A stretch of DNA of 21,498 nt from CAYRSS01 sp964426945 (GCA_964426945.1 CAYRSS010000063.1:1-21498); one strand, 5' to 3'. Shown: positions 1-7,631, counted from the first letter of the stretch. Made by a program: numbers and translations. Notes: generated by a model from the letters alone, not told the origin.

Positions 1-1
1 G

Positions 2-351
2 GACGGTGCCGTCAACGGCAGCGTCTTCGAAGCCTTCGTGAAGCACGTCCTGGTGTCCGAGCTGCGCGACGGCGACATCGTGATCATGGAAAACCTGTCC
101 AGCCACAAGAGTCAGCACAGCCGCGCACTGATCGAGTCCCTCGACGCACGGCTGCAGTTCCTGCAGCGGTACAGCCCGGACCTGAACCCGATTGAGATGA
201 ACTTCTCGAAGGTCAAGCGGGCCTGCGATCAATGGCCTGCCGAACGCGTTACGCACTCTGGCAGGCCATGCAGGGCGTCCTCGACCGAGTCACGCCCAGT
301 GACGCCATCAACTGCGTCAGACACTGCGGATACTCGCTACGAATGGATTGA
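2..351 (+). pseudogene. IS630-family transposase, C-terminal remnant, frameshifted
   Basis: Read from base 2, this matches the C-terminal half of an IS630-type DDE transposase, the enzyme that cuts and joins IS ends. Recognisable blocks are DGAVNGSVFEAF, IVIMENLSSHKS and YSPDLNPIEM. The glutamate at 194-196 is the expected third catalytic residue. The second acidic residue, normally Asp in the DNxxxHK block, is Glu here (codon 89-91), which probably inactivates the enzyme. Around 240-250 the frame slips by one base. The true C-terminus (ALWQAMQGVLDRVTPSDAIN, then CVRHCGYS) continues in frame 1 and stops at 349-351. The 5' part lies outside the window, so neither the upstream end nor the terminal inverted repeats can be judged. 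The family call is firm; the pseudogene call rests on the frameshift plus the altered residue. Confidence 0.82.
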
Positions 352-909
352 AGATGCTCTAGTCCGCCTCGCGCCCGAAGCGAACCGCGGAGCTCGCGGA
401 GGGTGGAGTGCACAGCGCGCGGGGCCGTGCGCGGCGGTTTCTCGTCTCGTCCCGACGTCAGGCCGCCAGCCGGAAGGCGGCGGCGCAGCGGCTTCGGAAA
501 GACCGGCCGCGCCCGCGCGTCTCCGTTGTCGCTCTCTGCACATCGCTGTGCTTTCTGCGGTCATGCCAACGGCTGCGCTGAATGGCTGAAAAGCCGCACT
601 GAACAGGACAGACCTGCCGGTGGGCCACATCCCTTCTGATTCCCACACCACCCCGTGCAACGGCAACATGAGGTTTGTACAATGTGCCATCGCCGCACGG
701 CCGCGTGCAAGCGTCGTCGTCGGCGACTCGGGTTCAGGAGCGAGGTGCGCTTCAGGGCTTCGCACGGCTATCCCACTTCGTGAAGTGCGTCCGCTCACCG
801 GTTCGGTCCGTTCGTGTTCGATGTCGGCCTGCGGTACTCGATGACAATCGCCCGTGCGCAGTGGTGAGCGACGGGTGGCACAATTGGATGCGCTGAGGGG
901 AGACTCTTC
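352..909. other. Non-coding interval after the transposase remnant
   Basis: This is about 560 bases of GC-rich sequence with no convincing gene. The possible reading frames are short, rich in Arg, Ala and Pro, and lack a ribosome site or recognisable motif. A TACAAT hexamer at about 678 and a GG/GC pair near 877 were considered as promoter elements, but neither has a matching partner at the right distance. The right end must hold the promoter of the exported protein starting at 910. I cannot place it with confidence. Confidence 0.5.
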
Positions 910-2046
910 ATGAACACTCGTGGGCGTCTGGCGGTTGCGGGCGTGTTCGTCTCGATCTCGGTGACGGCCCACGCTCTACCGTTGTACACGGTCCATCCGC
1001 TGGAGAACATGAACCTGTTCGGTGTGTTCGGGATGAACAACTACGGTCAGGTTGTGGGCTTCGGCGCGTTTGGCGCCGCGGTCTGGACACCGAGTACAGC
1101 CAATGGGGCGAGTGGGACGACGGCAACGCTGCCCGCGAGCGACTTCACCGGCATCGCCGCCGGCATCAATGACCTCGGCCAGGTTGTCGGGCGCCGCGAG
1201 GTGACCACAGCAGTGATCTGGAACCCAACGGCGACCAGGGGCGACTACGAACAGCCTGTAGACCTGCCGGTGAACGGCGCAGGGCCCACGATCGCGTACG
1301 GCATTAACAGCAGCGGCCAGGTCGTGGGCTACACCGGTTCGGGGCATCAGAGCTTCCTTTGGAGTCCAAGCGCGCCCAACGGTGCGACAGGAACGGTGGT
1401 CACGCTCCCCAGGCTGCCCGGCGCGGCGATCGGCGAAGCGCACCGGATCAACGACCGCGGACAGGTCGCAGGTTGGTCGGGCGGGGCCTACCTGTGGCAG
1501 CCCTCCGCGCCGAACTCCTCGACCGGACTGCTTCATAACGTGATGGCAGTCCAGGACACCAATGGCTTTACGAACCTGATCAATGAAGCTGGATGGATCA
1601 CCGGCCAGCATCAGTTGGGTATGGACCTCGCGACCTACATCTGGCGCCCCGACACGCCCAATGGCACCACGGGAACGCTCACGCCGATGCCTGCGCTGAA
1701 CGGACTGACCAATCTCCTCCCGACTGGTATCAACGATTCAGGCACGATCGTCGGCTACGTCCCCGGGGGGACAGACTCGTTCATCTGGAGCCCGGATGAC
1801 GGTACGCTCGCGCTGGATGCGCTGCTCGACGCTGCGTCGGCCGGCTGGCAAGTCTCCAGCGCTCACGCGATCAACGATCTGGGTCACGTGCTGGCCTACG
1901 GGACCTACACGCCGCCGGAAGGCGGGCCTCAAACAGGCGGGTTCGTGCTGCTCGTTCCCATTCCGGAACCGGGCTCCCTGGCGATCATGTGCCTCGCCCT
2001 GGCTCCTGCGGCGTTGCGGCGATCTGGACGCTACCGCATGCGCTGA
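910..2046 (+). CDS. Exported HAF-repeat PEP-CTERM protein
   Basis: The role is unknown; it is a predicted exported surface or matrix protein of 378 residues. The N-terminus is a signal peptide with likely cleavage after THA (residue 22). The body holds about seven copies of a repeat of roughly 45 residues with the core GIN(D/S)xGQVVG, starting near residues 41, 85, 131, 179, 223, 273 and 320. Each is followed by a W-(S/N/T)-P-x-(A/T)-x-NG segment. This is the HAF-type extracellular repeat, expected to form a beta-rich, propeller-like fold. The tail has PEP at 352-354, a hydrophobic stretch and Arg-rich residues, the PEP-CTERM signal read by an exosortase that removes or anchors it at the envelope. 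The ATG at 910 is preceded by GGGGAGA at a good distance. It stands alone on the plus strand and is convergent with the next gene. Confidence 0.85.
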   Translation: MNTRGRLAVAGVFVSISVTAHALPLYTVHPLENMNLFGVFGMNNYGQVVGFGAFGAAVWTPSTANGASGTTATLPASDFTGIAAGINDLGQVVGRREVTTAVIWNPTATRGDYEQPVDLPVNGAGPTIAYGINSSGQVVGYTGSGHQSFLWSPSAPNGATGTVVTLPRLPGAAIGEAHRINDRGQVAGWSGGAYLWQPSAPNSSTGLLHNVMAVQDTNGFTNLINEAGWITGQHQLGMDLATYIWRPDTPNGTTGTLTPMPALNGLTNLLPTGINDSGTIVGYVPGGTDSFIWSPDDGTLALDALLDAASAGWQVSSAHAINDLGHVLAYGTYTPPEGGPQTGGFVLLVPIPEPGSLAIMCLALAPAALRRSGRYRMR

Positions 2047-2254
2047 GAGACTCGCGCCTGTCGCCACGGGGGGGGCGGGCGCTCCGAGCGGCTTCGCTTC
2101 AGCCCTTCTTCAGAAGTATCCAGCCGGTGTCCGCCGATCGGCGAGGGAATTCTCGACGCAGCCGGGGTCGATGGCTGCACCGGCGCGCGCGGCGGGCCAT
2201 TGATGCAGCGCGTCTCCCTGCCTCGCGTCGTGCTCTCTCCGATTGTCCGAACGG

Positions 2255-2782
2255 CTACGGCGAGTCACCGAGGATCGCGTGGATGATCGCCCGCTCCTTG
2301 GCGCGGTCGCGCCGGACCATCGTCCAGACAGAGTTCTGCTCCTCCGTCGTGGCGCCCTCGCGGTCAATCGGGGTCTGGCTGGGCAGGTCGGATGCACCGC
2401 GATCCTGGAGGAACGCGGCGTGTGAGGCGGTGGTGAGTTCCTCGACGCGCACCCGGCAGAAAAGCGTCGAGCCGGTGTCTGCCCGCTGCACGCGGACTTC
2501 GGCGATCGTGCGAACGGTGACGCGCCCGAGGCCGAAGCCCGACGCCGAACGGGCGGACTCGGTGCCCGAGACCGGCCGGGTCGTCAGCACGCCGGCGGCG
2601 GGGTCAGCCCGATCGATTTCATAGCCGAGTTCCAGCAGCGCGACCTCCGCACGGCCGAAGAGGGCCCCATGCGGCACATCCGCCGCGTGACGCAGCAGGT
2701 AGTTCTGGGCGGTCGGTCCGGGCGCAGCGCAGCCGGTGAGGGCGAAGACCGAAACAGCGAGGAGCCAGTTTATGCAGCGCAT
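2255..2782 (-). CDS. Putative lipoprotein, function unknown
   Basis: A 175-residue protein with a short basic start, a hydrophobic stretch and the lipobox LTGC (Cys18), so it is predicted to be lipid-anchored in the cell envelope. The mature part begins with a segment containing ALLELGYEIDRADP followed by GVLTTRP. This resembles small envelope proteins with an alpha/beta domain that reads 'element with a long helix, then a strand', but I cannot assign a family. No enzymatic motif is visible. No clear Shine-Dalgarno precedes the ATG at 2782. The gene follows another lipoprotein gene on the same strand after about 84 bases, so they may be cotranscribed. It converges with the PEP-CTERM gene to its left. 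Confidence 0.7.
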   Translation of the reverse strand: MRCINWLLAVSVFALTGCAAPGPTAQNYLLRHAADVPHGALFGRAEVALLELGYEIDRADPAAGVLTTRPVSGTESARSASGFGLGRVTVRTIAEVRVQRADTGSTLFCRVRVEELTTASHAAFLQDRGASDLPSQTPIDREGATTEEQNSVWTMVRRDRAKERAIIHAILGDSP

Positions 2783-2866
2783 GGCGCCATTGTTCGCCGA
2801 GGCGGGCTCGATTGCAAGCGAGGCGGGCCGGGGCGACGGCAGAGCACTCAGGCCGGGACGCGCCCG

Positions 2867-3574
2867 CTATTCGAACACGGTGAGTTGAAGGTCGTCCACC
2901 GCGACCGTCACACCCGTAGGCATTTCGACGACCAGCCGGGCGATCGACTGCCCGCCGCCGTCGATGACCATCCGCCCGCGGGGATCGCCGAACACACCCG
3001 TGGTGACCGTGCTGATCGTCGCGATCGTTGAGCCGGAGGCCGTCCGAGCGCTCAGGGTTGCGCCGGGCGAGCCGAAATCGGCGAAGTAGAGTTCGACGCG
3101 GCGCACGTCGAGGTCGGTGAAGGCGATGACCGCGGTGCCGGGCTTGGGCAGCCACGACAGCAGGCCGCTGCTGGTCAGCGAGGGGAATCCGACCGCCGCG
3201 TTGACGCCGTTGGAGAAGTCCACGCGGCCGCCGCCGACCTCGGTGGAGGTCGGGTCCAGCCCGGCGGGGACATCGCCGTCGAAGGTGATCGTGTCGAGCT
3301 CGACCAGTTCGCCCGCCGTGTTGTCGTTGGTGTTGGCCGGGGTGTTGTCGTTCGCGTTCGCGGGGGCGTTGTCGTTGACGTTGACGTTCGCCGGCTGATT
3401 GTCGTTGGCGTTCGCGTTGGTATTGGCGTTTGTGTTCCGGTTGAAGTTGAAGTTCGTGTTCGCCGGTGGGTTGCCGTTCTGGTTGTCGACCGGCGGGGGC
3501 AGCGCACAGCCCGTGGCAAGGGCGATCAGGGCCAGCGGCATCGTCAGGGGGTATCGCCGGATCATCTGGGGCAT
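2867..3574 (-). CDS. Lipoprotein with Asn-rich linker, function unknown
   Basis: A predicted envelope lipoprotein of 235 residues. The signal peptide ends in the lipobox LATGC (Cys23). Residues about 31-86 are almost purely Asn alternating with Ala, Thr, Val or Phe plus short PAN and NDN units, a flexible low-complexity spacer common in planctomycete lipoproteins. The C-terminal part (about 90-235) looks like a beta-sandwich: FDG, GGGRVDFSNG, the run VELYFADFGSPGA, and a final VAVDDLQLTVFE. Such folds often bind carbohydrate or other ligands, but this is only a guess. I chose the ATG at 3574 because GGAG lies 10 bases upstream. A GTG at 3583 would sit on top of that site, and an ATG at 3565 is also possible. 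A good sigma-70-like promoter lies upstream (3631-3659). Confidence 0.75.
   Translation of the reverse strand: MPQMIRRYPLTMPLALIALATGCALPPPVDNQNGNPPANTNFNFNRNTNANTNANANDNQPANVNVNDNAPANANDNTPANTNDNTAGELVELDTITFDGDVPAGLDPTSTEVGGGRVDFSNGVNAAVGFPSLTSSGLLSWLPKPGTAVIAFTDLDVRRVELYFADFGSPGATLSARTASGSTIATISTVTTGVFGDPRGRMVIDGGGQSIARLVVEMPTGVTVAVDDLQLTVFE
3315..3486 (-). repeat. Low-complexity Asn-codon repeat inside lipoprotein gene
   Basis: On the plus strand this reads as irregular tandem units of gttgtcgttg and gcgttcgcgtt type. On the coding strand it is AAC codons alternating with GCG, ACC and similar. It encodes the Asn-X spacer of the lipoprotein. Imperfect hexamer-like periodicity makes it prone to expansion or contraction, so spacer length may vary between strains. 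Confidence 0.7.
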
Positions 3575-3630
3575 CGTGAACACGCTCCGTTCGGGGCCGG
3601 GTCTGGTTGCGGCGAGCGCCGCGCCGCGGG

Positions 3631-3659
3631 ATTATAGCGCCCATTCCTCGCCGATCCAA
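3631..3659 (-). promoter_or_regulatory. Sigma-70-like promoter for the Asn-rich lipoprotein
   Basis: Read on the minus strand, TATAAT (3636-3631, a perfect -10) is preceded by TTGGAT (3659-3654) with a 17-base spacer. Transcription would start near 3624, giving a leader of about 50 bases before the ATG at 3574. This is the best consensus match among the protein-gene promoters in the window. It sits in the short divergent gap before the DUF6504-like gene. Confidence 0.55.
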
Positions 3660-3677
3660 TCCTGGCGCGGGCGGAAC

Positions 3678-3989
3678 ATGACGGAGTTCATCAGCGAGAA
3701 CATTCAGCCGCTGCCGGGCACGTTCGACACCGAGCGCATGGCAACCGGCGTGCCGGGCCTGCCCGCGGGCTTCACCTGGCGCGGCGAGACGTTCACCATT
3801 GTCGAGGAGCTGGCGGTGTGGAAGCAGACCTCCAACGAGGGCGGCTTCGCCGTGGGCGATCGATACCTCCGGCGCCATTATCACCGGTTGCATATGTCCG
3901 ACGGACGGGTCTGGACGGTGTACTTCGTCCGGTCAGGGCCCCGATCGGGCGACGCGAAGGCCCGCTGGTTTCTTTACACGATCACCTGA
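3678..3989 (+). CDS. Small DUF6504-like protein
   Basis: A 103-residue cytosolic protein with no signal peptide or membrane segment. It carries the block GFTWRGETFTIVEELAVWK, then YLRRHYHRLHMSDG, VWTVYFVRSG and a final RWFLYTI. This pattern of a WRG strand, an aromatic- and Arg-rich middle and a terminal W-x-L-Y matches my recollection of the DUF6504 family, whose function is not known. It starts at the ATG at 3678, which has only a weak purine-rich upstream stretch. It is divergent from the lipoprotein gene and 113 bases ahead of ppx on the same strand. A role linked to the downstream phosphatase and kinase genes is possible but unsupported. Confidence 0.68.
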   Translation: MTEFISENIQPLPGTFDTERMATGVPGLPAGFTWRGETFTIVEELAVWKQTSNEGGFAVGDRYLRRHYHRLHMSDGRVWTVYFVRSGPRSGDAKARWFLYTIT

Positions 3990-4024
3990 GCGGGCGGGGC
4001 GCTGCCCTCCGCGGCGCGGGCCGC

Positions 4025-4030
4025 TATGAT
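4025..4030 (+). promoter_or_regulatory. Possible -10 element upstream of ppx
   Basis: TATGAT matches the -10 consensus at five of six positions and lies about 70 bases before the ppx start. No good -35 hexamer sits 16-18 bases upstream. It is therefore only a candidate for the start of the ppx-tmk-tmk-sixA transcript. Confidence 0.3.
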
Positions 4031-4102
4031 GCGACCCGGACGCCGCAGCGCGCGGCGCCGCCGAATCGCCTGGTCCGCCGTGCGTGGTCGCGTGGCGCGG
4101 GA

Positions 4103-5668
4103 ATGAGCCGACGCGTGAAGATCGCCGCGATCGATATCGGCAGCAACTCGGTCCACATGATCATCGCCCGCGATGACGGCGGGATGGTCTACGAGATCGT
4201 CGATCGCGAGAAGGACATGATCAAGCTCGGCGCGACGGCCTTCAAGGCCCGCCACCTTTCGGCCGAGGCGATCGACACCGGCGTGCGCTCGCTGAAGCGG
4301 TTCCGCCGGCTGACCGATCAGCACGGCGTGGAGCACGTGCTCGCCGTGGCCACCAGCGCCGTGCGCGAGGCCGACAACGGGGAGGCTTTTCTGGCCGCGG
4401 TGCAGGCCGCGACGGGTTTTTCGCCGCGGATGATCACCGGCCAGGAAGAGGCACGCCTCATTCACCTCGCCGTAACCGACGTGATCGACCTTTCCGAGCG
4501 GCGGGCGCTGATCGTGGATATCGGCGGCGGCAGCGTCGAGACGATTCTCGGCAGCCAGCGCGAGGTGCTCATCGGCGAGAGCCTGCCCCTCGGCGTGCTG
4601 CGCCTGCGCGAACTCATCGGGGCGGACGACCCGCTTCCGCGCGAGGCCCGCCGGCGACTGGAAGCAATCATCCGCGAGCGGGCTTTTTCGCTGCTGGAGC
4701 GGGCAAGGGCCACGGGGTTTGAACTGCTGGTCGGGACATCGGGCACCATTCTCGATTTGTGCGAGGCGGTGCTGCGCCGCCGCACGCGCGCCGCGCGGTT
4801 CGGTCCTGACGGCCGCGTGGTCGAGCGCGAGGAGCTGCGCGAACTCGCCGAGCGACTCGCCGACATGAATGCCCGCGAACGAGCCCGCGTGCCCGGCATC
4901 GACGGCAACCGGGCGGACACCATCCACTTCGGCGGACTACTGCTCGTCGGGATGATGGACCTTGCCAAGTGCGACGAGCTGGTCGTGTCGGACGTGTCCA
5001 TCCGCGAGGGGCTGATCCTTGATCACCTGCAATCGGCGGCCGGGGCGGACGCGCTGGCTGCCGTCGAGCCTGACATCCGGCGCCGCAGCGCGATCGCGCT
5101 GCTGCGGCGCTGCGGACAGGACGGGCTGCATGCTCGCCACGTCGCGAAGCTGGCGCTGCAGATATTCGACCAGTCCGCCCCGGTTCATCGCCTGGGTCTG
5201 ACCGAGCGGCGCATCCTCGAGTGCGCCGGCCTGCTTCACGACGTGGGCCGCCACATCGACTTCCCGCGCCACGAACAGCACTCGTACTACCTGATCCGCC
5301 AGGGCCAGCTCCGCGGCTTCGCCGAGCAGGAGGTGGAGATGGTCGCGCTGACCGCCCGGTACCACCGCAAGGGCGGCCCCAAGCCCCGCCACGCAGAGTA
5401 CGGCGGGCTCTCCCCCCGTCGGCGGAGGACCGTCCGGGTGCTCGCCGGAATATTAAGGATTGCTGAAGGCCTTGATCGCGGTCACGCCCAGGCGGTATCT
5501 TCTCTCGCCTGCGATGCGACGCCGTCGCGCCTGCGACTTGTGGTCCGGGCTGCGCAAGACGTCGAGCTGGAGGCCTGGGCCGCCGGGAGGAAGGCTTCCC
5601 TGCTGTCCAGCTCGCTCGACATCCCCGTCACGATCGAAGTCGAACCGCCGCGTGTCCAAGCTTCTTGA
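4103..5668 (+). CDS. ppx: Ppx/GppA exopolyphosphatase-family phosphatase with HD domain
   Basis: Hydrolyses terminal phosphates of inorganic polyphosphate and/or pppGpp; which one cannot be told from sequence. The 521-residue cytosolic protein has an actin-like N-terminal half. AIDIGSNS (9-16) is the first phosphate loop, ATSAVREADN (83-92) is conserved, GQEEARLI (113-120) carries the catalytic glutamate, DIGGGSVE (139-146) is the second phosphate loop, and GTSGT follows. The C-terminal half is an HD-type helical domain with LLHDVGRHI (His379-Asp380) and downstream histidines. The length fits the long Ppx form. I placed the start at ATG 4103 because the family begins just before the first loop. 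The frame remains open further upstream, but that stretch lacks family similarity. Its end overlaps the next gene by 17 bases, indicating a translationally coupled operon. Confidence 0.88.
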   Translation: MSRRVKIAAIDIGSNSVHMIIARDDGGMVYEIVDREKDMIKLGATAFKARHLSAEAIDTGVRSLKRFRRLTDQHGVEHVLAVATSAVREADNGEAFLAAVQAATGFSPRMITGQEEARLIHLAVTDVIDLSERRALIVDIGGGSVETILGSQREVLIGESLPLGVLRLRELIGADDPLPREARRRLEAIIRERAFSLLERARATGFELLVGTSGTILDLCEAVLRRRTRAARFGPDGRVVEREELRELAERLADMNARERARVPGIDGNRADTIHFGGLLLVGMMDLAKCDELVVSDVSIREGLILDHLQSAAGADALAAVEPDIRRRSAIALLRRCGQDGLHARHVAKLALQIFDQSAPVHRLGLTERRILECAGLLHDVGRHIDFPRHEQHSYYLIRQGQLRGFAEQEVEMVALTARYHRKGGPKPRHAEYGGLSPRRRRTVRVLAGILRIAEGLDRGHAQAVSSLACDATPSRLRLVVRAAQDVELEAWAAGRKASLLSSSLDIPVTIEVEPPRVQAS

Positions 5669-6335
5669 ACCTCATCCCTACCCCGGTCTGCTCATCGTGG
5701 TCGAAGGTATCGATGGCTCTGGCAAGACGACGCAGGCCCAGCTCCTGCGCCGCTGGTTTGAGAATCGCCGCCATCCGGTTTTCTTCACCGAGTGGAACTC
5801 ATCCACGCTCGTGAAGCGCGCGACGCGGGCGGGCAAGAAGAAGGCCACGCTGACGCCGATCACGTTCTCGCTACTGCACGCGACGGATTTCGCCGACCGT
5901 CACCTGTACGACATCGTCCCGCCGCTGAAGGCGGGCATGGCCGTGGTTGCCGATCGCTACGCGTTCACCGCCTTCGCCCGCGACGGCGCCCGCGGCGTCC
6001 ACCCCGACTGGGCGCGCAACAACTACGCGTTTGCCACCCGGCCTGACATCGCGCTGTACTTCCGCGTGCCCCCGCAGCTTGCCCTCAAGCGGCTTCAGGC
6101 GTCGCGCGCCAAGCTCAAGTACTACGAAGCCGGCATGGACATGGGCCTCACGCCGGACATCAACGAGTCGTTCCTGAGGTTTCAGTCGAGGGTCATCGAG
6201 GAGTATGACCGCATGGTCGAGGAATTCGGCCTGACGGTGATCGACGCGACGCTGCCCATCCCCGATCAGCAGCGGCAGGTGCGCGCGATCGTCGGGCAGA
6301 AGCTGGGGCTGCCCGCGACAGGAGAGGGCGCGTGA
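5652..6335 (+). CDS. Thymidylate kinase-like P-loop protein 1 (canonical Walker A)
   Basis: A 227-residue nucleoside-monophosphate kinase-fold protein. Thymidylate kinase normally phosphorylates dTMP with ATP. Walker A is EGIDGSGKTTQ (18-28) with the catalytic Lys25. The DRY motif (101-103) follows, in the position where Tmk has DRY/DRF. The lid-side segment contains KYYEAGMDMG and then FLRFQSRVIEEYDRM. The insertion WNSSTLVKRATRAGKK between the P-loop and DRY is basic and differs from textbook Tmk. Translation must begin at GTG 5652, inside the end of ppx. It overlaps the following paralogue by 4 bases. The ppx/sixA/CHAD context suggests a phosphate-storage role rather than, or besides, dTTP synthesis. 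Polyphosphate kinase 2 shares this general fold, but the family signature here is Tmk. Confidence 0.82.
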   Translation: MSKLLEPHPYPGLLIVVEGIDGSGKTTQAQLLRRWFENRRHPVFFTEWNSSTLVKRATRAGKKKATLTPITFSLLHATDFADRHLYDIVPPLKAGMAVVADRYAFTAFARDGARGVHPDWARNNYAFATRPDIALYFRVPPQLALKRLQASRAKLKYYEAGMDMGLTPDINESFLRFQSRVIEEYDRMVEEFGLTVIDATLPIPDQQRQVRAIVGQKLGLPATGEGA

Positions 6336-7030
6336 AGAAGCTGACGTTCTACGGCGCGGCGCCGCCTTACCTCGAAAACATCGAGATCGAGGGCAAGCTG
6401 ATCGTGGTCGAGGGGACCGACGGCGTCGGCCGCACCACGCAGCTGTCGATGCTGCGTGAATGGCTCGAGGTCCAGGGTCACGCCGTGGTCGAAACGGGTT
6501 GGACGCGGTCTAAGCTTGTCGGCCGCACCATCGACGAGGCCAAGAGCGGGCACGAGCTCTCGCCCCTGACGTACACGCTGCTCTATGCCTGCGACTTCGC
6601 CGACCGGCTGGAAAAGGAGATTATCCCGGCGCTGCGTGCGGGCTATGTGGTGCTCGCCGACCGGTACATCTACACCGTACTGGCGCGCAGCATCGTCCGC
6701 GGGCTGGGCACCCGATACGTGCGGAACCTGTTCTCGTTTGCGCCGCTGCCCGATCTGGTGGTGCATCTGCGCGTGGACATCAAGACGCTGCCGCGCCGGG
6801 TGCTGCTGTCCGGGGGGATCAACTACTGGGAGGCGGGCAAGGATCGCTATCCCGATCTGGACATCTACGACTCGTTCATGGCCTATCAGAACCAGGTGCT
6901 TCAGGAGTTCGACCGGCTTGCCGAAGAATTCTCGTTCGTCACCATCGACGCCCGGGGGCAGATCGATCGTGTCCAGGATCAACTGCGCCGCGCGGTCAGC
7001 GCCGCAGTGCTGAGCCCCTCGGCCGCGTAA
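6332..7030 (+). CDS. Thymidylate kinase-like P-loop protein 2 (Walker A Lys to Arg)
   Basis: A 232-residue paralogue of the preceding protein. The two share IVVEG(T/I)DG, TTQ, DFADR, the ADRY motif (110-112 here) and the Y(Y/W)EAGxD segment, ending in a Q-x-x-V-x-x-E-(Y/F)-DR helix. In Walker A, EGTDGVGRTTQ (27-37), the catalytic lysine is Arg34. In P-loop kinases this residue holds the beta/gamma phosphates and its loss usually cripples catalysis. It may be a regulatory or structural partner of protein 1, or may use a different donor. The GTG start at 6332 lies in GTGA, overlapping the upstream stop, so the two are translationally coupled. It has an N-terminal extension of about 20 residues (FYGAAPPYLENIEIEGK) not seen in ordinary Tmk. 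Confidence 0.8.
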   Translation: MKKLTFYGAAPPYLENIEIEGKLIVVEGTDGVGRTTQLSMLREWLEVQGHAVVETGWTRSKLVGRTIDEAKSGHELSPLTYTLLYACDFADRLEKEIIPALRAGYVVLADRYIYTVLARSIVRGLGTRYVRNLFSFAPLPDLVVHLRVDIKTLPRRVLLSGGINYWEAGKDRYPDLDIYDSFMAYQNQVLQEFDRLAEEFSFVTIDARGQIDRVQDQLRRAVSAAVLSPSAA

Positions 7031-7085
7031 CGCCGGCGCGGGGTGACTCGGCGCGGACCCTGCGTGGTCCGGAGGAACAGCCTGC

Positions 7086-7631
7086 ATGCTGCTCTACCTG
7101 ATGCGTCATGGCATCGCCGCACTGCGTGACGATCCGGTGTTCACCAACGACCACGAGCGACCGCTGACCGGCGAAGGGCTGCGCAAGACGCGCGACGTCG
7201 CCCGGGGGATGCGGCGGATGGGGCTCGAGTTCGACCTCGTCTTCACCAGCAATCTGAAGCGCGCCCGCCAGACGGCCGATATCGTCGCGGCCGAGCTGGG
7301 GCTGCAGCCGTCGGCTCTGCGCGTCTCGCGCCTGCTCGAGCCGGGGGTCTCGCCGCTGAGCTTCTTCCGCGAGCTTGAGGGAGTGAAGGACACCCCCGCG
7401 GTGCTGGTCGTCGGGCACGAGCCGAATCTCTCCGAGATGCTGTCGCTGCTGACGACCGGCGACGTGAACGGACTATCGGTCGAGGTGAAGAAGGCGTCGC
7501 TCGCGCTGGTCGAGGTGGACGGTTTCCCGCCCGACGGATCGGCCGCGCTGCAATTCCTCCTGCAGCCCAGGCATCTGCGCCAAATCGGTGGCAAGCAGAA
7601 GAAACGCGGCCTACCGCCCGGGCTGCTCTGA
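7086..7631 (+). CDS. sixA: SixA-type phosphohistidine phosphatase
   Basis: A histidine-phosphatase superfamily protein of 181 residues. Family members such as SixA remove phosphate from phosphohistidine in signalling or phosphotransferase proteins. The catalytic RHG is at residues 7-9 (His8 is the nucleophile). The arginine of TSNLKRARQTA follows, and the second catalytic histidine is in VVGHEPNLSEML (His111). The protein is slightly longer than E. coli SixA because of a basic C-terminal tail with KQKKR. The ATG at 7086 follows a strong GGAGG (7071-7075), overlapped by a small hairpin (ggacc/ggtcc, 7055-7070). Its last 21 bases overlap the convergent CHAD gene. The pairing with ppx and CHAD fits polyphosphate-linked functions. 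Confidence 0.85.
   Translation: MLLYLMRHGIAALRDDPVFTNDHERPLTGEGLRKTRDVARGMRRMGLEFDLVFTSNLKRARQTADIVAAELGLQPSALRVSRLLEPGVSPLSFFRELEGVKDTPAVLVVGHEPNLSEMLSLLTTGDVNGLSVEVKKASLALVEVDGFPPDGSAALQFLLQPRHLRQIGGKQKKRGLPPGLL

Noticed and set aside
672..690. TACAAT as a -10 element
   Set aside because: No acceptable -35 lies 16-18 bases upstream, and it is more than 200 bases from the next start codon.
872..895. Sigma-54-like GG/GC pair (TGGCAC then TGC) upstream of 910
   Set aside because: The spacing between GG and GC is 11 rather than 10 bases and the -12 half lacks the TTG, so it does not fit the strict sigma-54 consensus.
337..972. Long minus-strand open frame of 211 codons across the gap after the transposase remnant
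   Set aside because: It is rich in Arg, Ala and Pro, has no motif, runs into the start of the exported protein gene, and is what a high-GC sequence gives by chance.
3311..3490. CRISPR-like or tandem direct repeat array
   Set aside because: The repetition is codon-level low complexity within a lipoprotein reading frame. There are no uniform repeats or unique spacers.
2619..3893. 424-codon minus-strand frame overlapping the Asn-rich lipoprotein
   Set aside because: It is a shadow: long Arg/Gln-rich runs come from the Asn-codon repeat read in another frame, and it overlaps three better supported genes.
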